DNA of 64,000 bases, taken from the NCBI GenBank assembly GCA_031772625.1, contig CM062808.1, forward strand, positions 145,058,605-145,122,604, written 5' to 3'. Below the pieces are notes generated by a model. It was not told the DNA's origin, did no database searches, and was given only the letters and a program-made list of their open reading frames with translations. The translations under genes and the position numbers were made by a program. Each line of letters starts with the position of its first letter. Position 1 is the first letter of the stretch. This document shows positions 44,485 to 53,450 of this stretch, piece by piece. Source of the DNA: Pinus tabuliformis (taxonomy: Eukaryota; Streptophyta; Pinopsida; Pinales; Pinaceae).

Positions 44485-44523
44485 GTGACTCGAGGATGAG
44501 TCATGATGTTTGTGTTGGGGACC
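44485..44523 (+). other. TE-E hairpin and polypurine tract
   Basis: GTGACTC (44485-44491) pairs with GAGTCAT (44498-44504), then GTTTGTGTTGGGGACC leads into the LTR. It has the same arrangement as TE-B, C and X, with one G-T wobble pair. Confidence 0.55.
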
Positions 44524-45470
44524 TACTAGGCGCGGGATCCCCCAAGGCAGGTTTTGGAGCTTAAAGCCCAAGTTTTGACTAAGTCCGATGTAAAGACTCC
44601 ATGATTTATGGGCAAAGAGCACGAAGTTGTAATTGGGTTATAGGGTTGTCCACCCTCAATTTTGTTATGTAATTTCGGCTTAAGTATACCTACTCATGAT
44701 CCACGGACCATGGGATTGTATAAATAGAGCGAGGCTTTAGGTTGAAAAAGACCTCTAATCTAAGAAAGACAAAATCGAATTTAATGAATTGAGTCAGGTC
44801 TAGGTGTAGAGTCGAGTCTTTCGGGTCGTACAGTAGGAGAAGGATCTACAACTGAGTGCACAGAGGTCTAGTAGTCTACAGCTGAGTGTGCAGACCCCTG
44901 AAGTTGAGTGCACAGGGCAAGTCGAGTATGTAACCTATTGAAGAAGTAATAAAAGAGAAGTTCTTATTATTCTGTGTATTGTTTCCTATTTTGTGAATGA
45001 AGTATATTGGGTTTACAAATTTACTATTTATATGTTGCGCAAACTTATATGAATGTGTTGAATAAGTAAACCTATGATAAGTATCTGTGTACGTGAAGTT
45101 CACTAACATTTATAAGAAATATAAGTAAGATCCTCAGTACAACTAAGTGACTTAGCGCAGAACGTTGCCTTAGCAGTGCGAAAGACCTGCAGTTCCTGGT
45201 TACGGCTGTGTGAAGGTAACTATAGCAAAGCACGAAGGTATCGTAGGTCAGGAAAGTGCGCGAAGTAACCTGTGAAGTTAGTTCATAGTTGGACTAAAGT
45301 TACACCTAAGACATCTCAAGGGTGCAGAAACTTAGTTCCAGCGTCCCCCCATACTGCTTCAGGTGAGACCTTAGTCCACGCTCCGCGGGCTTTTGCTGAA
45401 AGGGCCAATAGTATAGGGATTTGTTTGGCTTATTAACTTTGAACCTGAGTCAGGCCCCATCAAGACAACA
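44524..45470 (+). repeat. TE-E 3' LTR
   Basis: It starts TACTAGGCGCGGG (mutated TG) and ends CAAGACAACA. The imperfect palindrome TCATGATCCACGGACCATGG precedes TATAAATAG at 44719-44727. It is followed by GTGGA, the proposed TSD. Confidence 0.8.
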
Positions 45471-45694
45471 GTGGAACAAAGGGTTAAGAAACCTGCATGA
45501 AGGCAGGTATAGCTACAATAAAACGACATCACATCCATCTGAAGGGTGCAGAAACTTGGTTCTAGCATCCCCCCATACTACTTCAGGTGAGACTTCAGTT
45601 CGCTCTCCGTGGGCTGATTCTGAGAGGGATAGTAGTGTAGAGATTTTTTTGGCTAACTAACACTGAACTTGGGTCATGTCCCCACAAGCCAACA
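45471..45694 (+). repeat. TE-C 3' LTR, right part
   Basis: It continues the LTR broken at 30388. After GTGGA (the TSD of TE-E) it runs through the GGGTGCAGAAAC region shared by all LTRs of this group and ends CAAGCCAACA at 45694. The two parts sum to about 956 bp, close to the 947 bp of the TE-E 3' LTR. Confidence 0.8.
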
Positions 45695-45856
45695 CTATAC
45701 AAGTAATTCATTCAAAAATCTTAACTTAAATTTCCCAACTTGTTTCCCAAAGAAAAATTAGAATATTCATCTAAGTCCCATCTCCTACCCATTTATGAAT
45801 CACTTACCCATCAATACTCTCGTTATCCCACACCTAATCTAAGTGGTAAATAAAAT

Positions 45857-46430
45857 ATGTCCGAAACTCAAACGTTGTTTACTAATGCTCATAAGGAATG
45901 GAATATTGATAACTTGAGTTCAAGACAAATAAGGAAAATGGTAGATCATATGTTTAATGAATATAAGGTAATGTGCATGAGAGGAAAAAGTGAAGCGGAA
46001 GCATGTAAGACATTAATTCAGGGTTTTACTGGTACCCTTCAAAGATAGTGGGGAGTAGAATCTTCCCTAACACTTGTAGATAAAATGGTAGAAGAGACAG
46101 TGAAAGATAAAACCGAGGATATCATACATAATGCAGACGGAAGTCTATGAAGCAACATGATTGGAGCATTAACATCCTTCATTTTTGAACACTAGTGCAA
46201 GACAAAAATAGAAATTTCTGACATTCTCTAGTGTTAATGAATGTTAAACTCAAAAGAATGTCATAGTATGAATATTTCCATAGAGATTGGGTCCAAAGAA
46301 TATATGAAGTAAAAGACACTTAAAATCTTTTATGGAAACAAGTTTATCTTGTAGCACTTCAAAATGTTTTCCATAACCCCTATGAGTCCTATACTTGGGG
46401 GAAATATACAATGTTATAACTAAATCTCTA
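45857..46430 (+). pseudogene. Coat/gag-like relic, possibly pararetrovirus-type
   Basis: An open block (MSETQTLFTNAHKEWNID, then LIQGFTGTLQR) is followed across stops by FHRDWVQRIYEV and WKQVYLVALQNVF. The arrangement NID...GFTG(T/Q)L...WW...W(K)xx(Y/F)L recalls the structural-protein region of plant pararetroviruses and related elements. It is short and broken, with no movement, protease or RT region nearby. A decayed LTR-element gag is an alternative. Confidence 0.35.
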
Positions 46431-46611
46431 GTAAGCCTTTGTAGCTTAATAGAGATTTAGTGATAAATATTTCACATAAAATATTTATAGGAGGCAGAGG
46501 AGAGGAGTCTTTCCCTCTACTATTTAGTTGTGAATAACAAATCACAACTAGATAGGAGCTTAAAACATAAAAATGACTCACAGTAGAACAAAGTAAAAAC
46601 AAAGTGGTTGC

Positions 46612-46707
46612 GCTTCATCAGGGGCTGCAGAGTAACTCTTGTAAAACCCCATAACAAATGCTTCACCAGAGGTTGTGGAGTAACTCTTGTAAAACCCCGT
46701 AACAAAC
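46612..46707. repeat. 48-bp tandem repeat, two copies
   Basis: Units at 46612-46659 and 46660-46707 share GAGTAACTCTTGTAAAACCCC and flanking sequence with a few differences. It lies in otherwise featureless AT-rich DNA. Confidence 0.8.
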
Positions 46708-47320
46708 TATTTTCACGCAGCCACCAAAATTTGCTCCACAATTTTCTCCTCTTCACCTCTTTGACTTGCACAAACTCTACTATACGAAAGACTTTTACAT
46801 ACATATATATCAAAACATACAATTTTGACTCATCAATACATGACAAAGAAAAACATTAAGGCACAGGATGGGAATTTAGTTTTTCTATGTTGAGGAGTGC
46901 ATATTGCATAAATGTTTGACCATACACTATATTAAATTCTCATTTGCCTTTAGTTGCAAAATGGGGAACTTGTACTCCTACTTAGAACTTGTGTCCTTCA
47001 GCCTGCAAACAAAATCTGCAACCTCCAAAATATCTAATTGGCAAATATGGTTCAGTTTAGTAAAAGTCGTTGTTGGGATTAATTTTCCAAGAGTGCTCCA
47101 TAAATTCATCAAGATTTACATCCACTTTTTTCTCCTCAACTTGGGCAATGTGTTTATGTAATATGTTGTTAATGAAATCTGATTTAGTTGCACCTATGGA
47201 AGAGGAAAAGGATGGAGCTTCATCACAACATGGGCCCCTAAAACATTAAGATTGACATCCACGTCTTCTCTATTATATTTTTCTAGAACATTAGAAATCC
47301 AAAGGATGAAGCTTCATCAC
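46708..47320 (-). pseudogene. Peptide-repeat relic, downstream part
   Basis: On the minus strand, the end nearest TE-G continues the reading frame seen at 53145 (CDEASSFGFLMF) and contains another degenerate repeat, VDVNLNVLGAHVVMKLHP. Further left (46708-47150) I see no repeat and no recognisable gene. Confidence 0.35.
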
Positions 47321-47887
47321 TGATCCGGATTTAAACAGGAATGCAACAAATAACAGAGATAACCATATACACAAAGATGCAACGGAAATAATACTTCATT
47401 TCATTAATGGAAAATACTGAAATATGCTTACAACCAGAAATGGAAATAAACCAGCTAGGGCGATGGTAGCTTATATCTGAGAAGAGATGTGATGGATACA
47501 TGCCTCTGAACTGTGTTACAATGAGGCTCGAAGGCCTATTTATTGTTGAGAAACAATGAAAAACCCTTAACATTCCAAAACCTAACCCTAGGAGATGAAA
47601 CGCCAAACTGTGGGCCCCGTTTCGGGTAAATTGGTACATCAACTTCCTGGGGTCGTAACTTTGGCATATGATCTTCGTTTGACGCATACAATAGCTCATT
47701 AGAAAGATCTTCAGATTCCCCAAAAAACGTCGTTTAGGGCCTCAAAACGGCTCCGGAAGTTCAGGACCCGAAAAAATGCTAAAAATAGTAAGTTGTGCTA
47801 CAATTAAGGAAACGGAAAATGCTGAGAAGGACAATGGTGGGGATCCAGGTGGACTTGGCAGGTGGCCACCAATATCCACCTGGATCA
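47321..47887 (-). repeat. TE-G left LTR (3' LTR in element sense)
   Basis: It starts TGATCCGGATTTAAAC and ends CACCTGGATCA on the plus strand, and matches the right LTR except for scattered substitutions and absence of a 62-bp palindromic block (junction 47710/47711). Confidence 0.92.
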
Positions 47888-47901
47888 TTCCTCCCCCCTT
47901 A
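47888..47901 (-). other. TE-G polypurine tract
   Basis: The minus strand reads TAAGGGGGGAGGAA immediately before the TG of the 3' LTR; it overlaps the pol stop codon. Confidence 0.75.
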
Positions 47902-49119
47902 GGAAGCAATGGTCCCCATTGCGTTGAGCTCCTCCATGAGATGAGGAAAATTTTGCTGAACTTGTTCCCTGGTGAGCCACTTGCCCTACTAAAGGAGTTG
48001 GCCTGCTTTGAAAACTCGATACAGTTGGATATTCTGTTGGCGAGTGTTCTTGATCTGTGTGTCCATGATCCGATCAGTTGCAGTTTGTTCCATGCCATCT
48101 GGATTTAATTCTGTGGGTTTGAGCTGTTCTGCAATGTCGGATGTGTCTAGCAATGGTGGAAAGTATGGCCGAAGGCAGTCCACATTGAACACTGGGTGCA
48201 GGCCAAGGAATGGGGGAATGCTGAGCTCAAATGCATTGTCTGCCATAGCCTTAGTAATGGTGTAAGGACCATATCGGAGTGGTCTCAATTTCCGATAGGC
48301 TCCAGTAAGGCGTTCCTTTTGCAAATGCAACCAGACTTTGTCGCCCACCTGAAACTTGTGTGGCACCCGATGTTGATCATGTCGTTGCTTGTACTTGGCA
48401 TTTGATTTCTCAAGAATGTCATGGACCTGCTGGCGAATATGTTGGATGCGCTGAATGAAGCTGGTGGCCTTATCTGTTTCGGACTGGACATGAGCTGAAT
48501 TCATGTAAGTAGCTGCAAGTGGCATGGCCATATCAATGGGGCATAGTGGTTGGAATCCCAAACCCACCTGAAAAGGGCTATGGCCAGTGGAGCTGTGAAG
48601 AGCTCGGTTGTAGCTGTGCTGAACATAGGGGAGGCTCTCATCCCATGTGCGTGGATGCTTTGAGTTATACATGCGCAGAATGTGCACAATCATCCTATTG
48701 ACAACCTCTGTCTGGCCATCAGTTTGAGGATGGAAGGCTGTGGACTTCGTGAGTTTGGTGTCCAGCATTGACCAGAGACTGGACCAAAATGTGCTGAGAA
48801 ACTGACTGTCCCGATCTGAGATGATAGACTGTGGGATCCCAAAGTGCACCCACACTCGTTCAAAGAAGAGTTTAGCAGTGGCTTCTGCTGTGATATTCTT
48901 CTTGCAGGCCATCATAATGGCCATCTTCGAGAACCTATCGACGACCACAAAAACACAGTCATTTCCATGCTTGGTGGAAGGAAGGCCTGACATGTAATCC
49001 ATGGAGATGGATTCCCAAGGTCGACTAGGGGTAGGCAATGGGGTATAGAGGCCGTGCTTCTTAATGGTCAGTTTGGCAATGGCACAGGCAGTACATGATC
49101 TGATGTACTTCCCAACATC
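47899..49119 (-). pseudogene. TE-G integrase with chromodomain-like tail
   Basis: After a TAG at 49122-49120 the frame contains CTACAIAK (zinc-binding Cys pair), SMDYMSGLP, IISDRDSQF and GQTEVVNR, so all three DDE residues are intact. The integrase C-terminal block is LRPLRYGPYTITKAM. The tail reads LYRVFKAGQLL, two TAG codons (47991-47986), then GKWLTREQVQQNFPHLMEEL, resembling a reduced chromodomain as in TE-A. Chromodomains steer integration to modified histones. Confidence 0.88.
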
Positions 49120-50607
49120 CTATCGAAGATTCGGCCAATAGAAATAATTTTGCAGTACTGCCACTGTTTTCTCGACCCCGAAATGCCCAGCAACCCGACT
49201 GTAGTGTGCTTCCCAAATCATCTTGGCACGCTCGCTTGAAGGATCACAAAGGTGACCGAGGTGGCATAATAGGGCATCCTGGAGGTGAAAATCTGCAACA
49301 CGCTGACCCTCCAAGAGTGTCTGGTATGTGTGGCCGAATTCTAGGACGCTCTTGTAGAGAAGTGGCCAATTAGAAGTCTCGTGCCCACAAGAGTTGAGCA
49401 TGGTGGTTAACGCCATGATCGGTGGTCGACTGAGGCAATCTGCGACATTATCGGTGCTTCCCTTCTTATACTTGATATTCAAGTGGAACTGTTGCAGGTA
49501 TGTAGACCACTTCTGATGGCGATCATTCTGCAATTTCCCTTGGGTCTGTATGAACTGCAGGGGTCGGTGGTCTATGTGGATGATCGTTTCCTTCCCCAAA
49601 ATGTAATGCTTCCATTGTCGGCAGGCCTGTACAATGGAGTACATCTCTTTATCATAAGTGGGGTGCTTCCGAACTGTGTCTGAAAGTGTTTCACTGTGAT
49701 ATGCCACTGGATGTCCATGTTTAGTAAGGACTGCCCCAATAGCATAGTCAGAGGCATCTGTCTCGACCTCAAATGGTTGTTGTAAATCTGGTAACGCGAG
49801 CACTGGTGCCGTGCAGGGGCGATCCTTCAATTGCATGAATGCCTTCTGTTGAGATTCAGACCAAAAGAACCTTGCTTTCGCCCCTCCCTTGGTGACCTGA
49901 CTCAAGGGCCAAGAAATATGAGAAAACCCCAACACAAACCTGCGGTAGAAGTTGGCAAGACCTAGAAAGTTGCGGAGCTCTGTTAGAGTGGTTGGAGAGG
50001 GCCAATCCAGAATGACTTGGACCTTGGCTGGATCGACATGCACCCCCTGTTCATCAATGATGTATCCCAGATACTGAACCTGGGTCATGCCAAAAGTGCA
50101 TTTCTCCAAATTGGCACATAGCTTGTGTTGCCGCAGTGTTTGGAGAACCTGTCGGATGTGGTGGAGGTGCTCTTCCCAACTCTGGCTGAAGATCAGAATG
50201 TCATCCAAGTATACTACTACAAAGGAGTTGGTGAATGGCCGCAAGATGTCATCCATTAGACTCATAAAGGTTGCAGGAGCATTCGTCAATCCGAAAGGCA
50301 TGACCAACCATTCGAAGAGGCCCTCCTTGGATTTGAAGGCAGTCTTCCACACATCAGAGGGTTCGATTGGTACCTGGTGATATCCTGACTTCAGATCGAT
50401 CTTGCTGAAATATTTCGCCCCCTTTAGTTTGTCTAGGAGGTCATCAATCCGCGGGATCGGGTACCTATTACGGACAGTGATCTTGTTCAGCGCCCGATAG
50501 TCAATACAGAGTATCCACGTCCCATCCTTCTTCTGTACCAACACGATCGGGCTCCCACAGGGTGATGAACTCGGACGGATGTGACCTTTCTGCAGGAGCT
50601 CCTGAAT
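49120..50607 (-). pseudogene. TE-G reverse transcriptase and RNase H
   Basis: An open frame of 474 codons from 50544 (longer to the TAG at 50610). RT blocks are [47 protein letters not shown] and an intact active site YLDDILIF. RNase H shows [34 protein letters not shown] and [11 protein letters not shown]. The integrase zinc-region histidines ([11 protein letters not shown]) are at the end. Every catalytic residue I can check is present. Confidence 0.92.
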
Positions 50608-50610
50608 CTA

Positions 50611-51438
50611 CCTCTTGATTTCATTGTTCTCCAGAACGGAGCGCCGATAAATTGGTCCATTGGGTAGCGGCGCACCTGGGGTCAGATCGATGGAGTGCTT
50701 GACTTGACAGTGCAGAGGAACTCATGCCGGAGAGGTGAAGATGTCCTCGTACTCCTCCACAATCTTGTCCATTTGTAGTTGTCGTGCAGAGGGACCCCGT
50801 CTGGAGGCCGCGACCACTGTCTTCTTCTTTCCTTGAGGGCTTATCATCAGGAAAACAAATTTCCTGGTTTTGGAAATGATCTTATTGCATTGTTTTGTAG
50901 TAATCAAAGAGATGGCGGCAGGTGGTGCTACCTCTGCTATCCTGAACAACTTATTTCCCAATGTAATAATAACAGCACGGGGTCTTGATTCATACACAGC
51001 ATGTCGCTTCCACAAGTATGGTTGTCCTAGTAATACATCACAAACTTCAAGGGGAGCAATGTCACACAATACCTCATTCGTGAAGGGCTTGATGTTGTAT
51101 GGAAGGCGACACTGCTGGCTCACGCGAAGATCTCGTCCTTGGTGTAGCCATCCAATGGTGTATGGTTGTGGATGTGTTGTGGTCGGTAAGCCCAACCGCT
51201 TCACGACCTCTACTGAAATGAGGTTCTTTTGACTCCCGCTATCAACAATGAACTGTATTGGGGAGCCCTTTACCCACATCTGAGAGTGGAAGAGACGCTC
51301 CTCCTCCTCTGGATCTTCGGGTTCATTTTTCTGGATCTTTGCGGTAGAAACAATGGCGCTGGGATCCGCATCAATGATCTGCTTCCCTTTTTCATACCCC
51401 TTATCGGGTTCTGACTCAGAGTCGGAACATGCATCTGA
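50611..51438 (-). pseudogene. TE-G protease and protease-RT linker
   Basis: The protease active site FIVDSGSQKNLIS is intact near 51245, with the second signature CDVLLGQPYLW near 51030. The linker holds QMDKIVEEYEDIF, and after a TGA (50724-50722) the RT N-terminus VKHSIDLTPGAPLP. The stop corresponds to an Arg codon position (PA*VPLH). Confidence 0.85.
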
Positions 51439-52383
51439 TTATGAAACCTTTAGCTCAGCCACCAGTGACTGCTTGGCCCGACACTCACTTGTGTTGTGAG
51501 TGGAGCTCTTATGGAACTCGCACCATTTTCCAGTGTCCTTTCTGGGCTTCGCAGCGTTGTTCTTTGCTTGTAGCTTCGGCTGGTTGTCTTGGGCTATCCC
51601 GCCTTGGCTTTGTCCTTTGTTCTGTGGTTTCAGGGCACCTTTCCCCTGCTTTGGATTCGCAGATCCAAAATCTCGCTTATTTTGTTTCAACTTCTGCTCG
51701 ACCTTGACGGCATATCGGTATGCTGCGCCGAGCGAGGGGATGTTTAGGAATTGTATTTCTTCCTGGATGTACTTGTGCAGGCAGCCACGGTATTTGAGTA
51801 TCAAATGTTGCTCCGAATCCTTGATACCCAACTTTGTGCGAAGGGTATGGAAAAGATTGGTGAACTCTGGCACGTCTTGGTCCCTTCCCTACCGCAGCGT
51901 GGTCCACTTTATGTATTCATCCTCATAGCTTCCAACAGGGTAGTACTGCTCCTTCACGGCATCCCGGAACGAATCCCAGGTGGGTGCGGCTGAAAATAGT
52001 GAGCCAGTACTTTCATCCTTCTGCTCGTAGTAGGTTTCCCACCAGTCCTTGACGTGGGGGGCTGCTTTGAGAAGAGCAAAAACAATCTTTTCCCGACTCG
52101 AAAAATCATGAACAAAAAAATAACCCTCTAGCAGATTTAACCATTTATCTACGACATCTACGTCTATCTGACCCTCGAATATGGGGATTTCAAAATTAAC
52201 TTGTACCTTAAAGGGTGTGGCGTTTCCAGAGTAGCTGCTGGAAGCCGATGCGTCGCTTCTGGGTAGCCGCTGAAGGATCTGGGCAAAGTTGTCCATCATC
52301 GCATTCCATTGTCGCTCGAGGGCTTCTTCGAGCAAGATTTTGATGGGATCTCCTGCCCCCTCGTCTTTCTTCTCGTCCACCAT
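51439..52383 (-). pseudogene. TE-G gag
   Basis: The start at 52383 opens with MVDEKKDEGAGDPIK. The gag core shows PIFEGQIDVDVVDKWLN, VKDWWETYYEQ and SFRDAVKEQYYPVGSYEDEY. After one TAG (51891-51889) it continues VPEFTNLFHTLRTKLGI. A basic linker leads to CEFHKSSTHNTSEC, a zinc knuckle with His for the second Cys, a form seen in many plant gypsy gags. A TAA at 51441-51439 separates it from protease. Confidence 0.88.
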
Positions 52384-52501
52384 GGGAGGCCGTCAGGATT
52401 TGCGAGGCTGGTCTTGCAAAGGTTCAACCAGTTCAAGCCCTAACTCCTTATATCCCGACCTTGTTGGGGACATGCAAAGAAAAACAGAGAAAAAGCAGAC
52501 C

Positions 52502-52513
52502 GCTCTGATACCA
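52502..52513 (-). other. TE-G primer-binding site
   Basis: The minus strand reads TGGTATCAGAGC one base after the 5' LTR, exactly complementary to the 3' end of plant initiator tRNA-Met. It is the standard chromovirus primer and fixes the element's orientation. Confidence 0.92.
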
Positions 52514-52514
52514 C

Positions 52515-53144
52515 TGATCCGGATTTAAACAGGAACGCAACAAATTACAGAGATAACCATATACACAAAGATGCAGCGGAAATAATACTTCATTTCATTA
52601 ATGGAAAATACTGAAATATGCTTACAACCAGAAAATGGAAATAAACCAGCTAGGGCGATGGTAGCTTATCTCTGAGAAGAGATGTGATGGCTACATGCCT
52701 CTCAACTGTGTTACAATGAGGCTCGAAGGCCTATTTATTGTTGAGAAACAATGAAAAACCCTTAACATTCCAAAACCTAACCCTAGGAGATGAAACGTCA
52801 AACTGTGGGCCCCGTTTGGGGTAAATTGGTACATCAACTTCCCGGGGTCGTAACTTTGGCATATGATCTCCGTTTGACGCATACAATAGCTCGTTAGAAA
52901 GATCTATCCGAGCACTACCATTGTTGGAACGGGCAACATCGGTCCATCCAATGGACCCATGTTGCCCTCGGATTCCCCAAAAAACGTCGTTTAGGGCCTC
53001 AAAATGGCTCCGGAAGTTCAGGACCCGAAAAACTGCTAAAAATAGTAAGTTGTGCTACAATTAAGGAAACTGAAAATGCTGAGAAGGACAATGGTGGGGG
53101 TCCAGGTGGACTTGGCAGGTGGCCACCAATATCCACCTGGATCA
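52515..53144 (-). repeat. TE-G right LTR (5' LTR in element sense)
   Basis: Collinear with the left LTR but carries an extra 62-bp block at 52906-52967 that makes a large hairpin with its right flank. Confidence 0.92.
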
Positions 53145-53450
53145 ATCACACTTGTGGGCTCCTGAAACATTGATATTGGAATTCACACCTTTTCCCTCAG
53201 ATTTCAGTAGATTATTTAGAGATTGGGTGATTGAATATTTATCGCACTGATGGGTACCTGATACATTGACATTGGGTCGCACAAGTTCTATCCCATATTT
53301 CTTTGAAACAACATTAGTAGATCCAAGGATTGGAGCTTTAGTGTGCTTGGGAGCTCCTGGAAGCGTTTTTGCACTATCACAATCACCATCAGCATCAATA
53401 TTTTCATTTGTGGAACCATGCGCTAATGGCCGTCAAATGTAATAGTGGAA
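53145..53450 (-). pseudogene. Peptide-repeat relic, upstream part
   Basis: The minus strand is open over about 100 codons and contains repeats of a short unit: LVRPNVNVSGTHQCDKYS, then GVNSNINVSGAHKCDEASS. The unit recurs about every 33 residues. The frame crosses the TE-G insertion site: KCD on this side, EASS on the other after one ATCAC is removed. It is a real coding remnant of unknown function, possibly part of an exon. Confidence 0.45.

Larger units (their letters stand above)
30389..45470 (+). mobile_element. TE-E: RT-less element with gag, protease, gag-2 and an extra ORF
   Basis: The LTR pieces at 30389 and 44524 belong to the same LTR subtype (shared AAAGACTCCATGATTTATGG and a TCTAAGAAAGACA block not seen in the others). 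They are flanked by ATGGA (30384-30388) and GTGGA (45471-45475), a TSD with one difference. The internal order is gag, protease, second gag-like domain, integrase C-terminus and extra ORF. RT, RNase H and most of integrase are absent. The 5' LTR end, primer site and gag N-terminus are also deleted. TE-F interrupts the extra ORF. Alternatively, 30389-34700 and 34880-45470 are two elements joined by recombination; the LTR subtype match favours one. Confidence 0.65.
18158..45694 (+). mobile_element. TE-C: 5'-truncated element with an extra ORF, split by two insertions
   Basis: Four pieces reassemble in order: 18158-18893, 28246-29651, 29652-30388 and 45471-45694. The first two form one long ORF homologous to the ORF in TE-E; the last two form one 3' LTR. 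TE-D split the ORF (TSD AGGAG) and TE-E split the LTR (TSD ATGGA/GTGGA). The 5' part of TE-C, with its first LTR, is missing; homology starts abruptly near 18158. The LTR belongs to the TE-B/E/F group. Confidence 0.75.
47321..53144 (-). mobile_element. TE-G: nearly complete chromovirus
   Basis: LTRs at 47321-47887 (567 bp) and 52515-53144 (630 bp), TSD ATCAC (47316-47320, 53145-53149), primer site for initiator tRNA-Met and a polypurine tract, all on the minus strand. One gag-pol reading frame runs from 52383 to 47899, with seven in-frame stops and no frameshift that I can see. By hand count the LTRs differ at about 16 positions plus one 62-bp block, so insertion is fairly recent for this window. 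The C-terminus is chromodomain-like and resembles TE-A. Confidence 0.92.

Noticed and set aside
47776-48108. 110-codon plus-strand ORF
   Set aside because: Antisense shadow of the TE-G integrase tail and 3' LTR.
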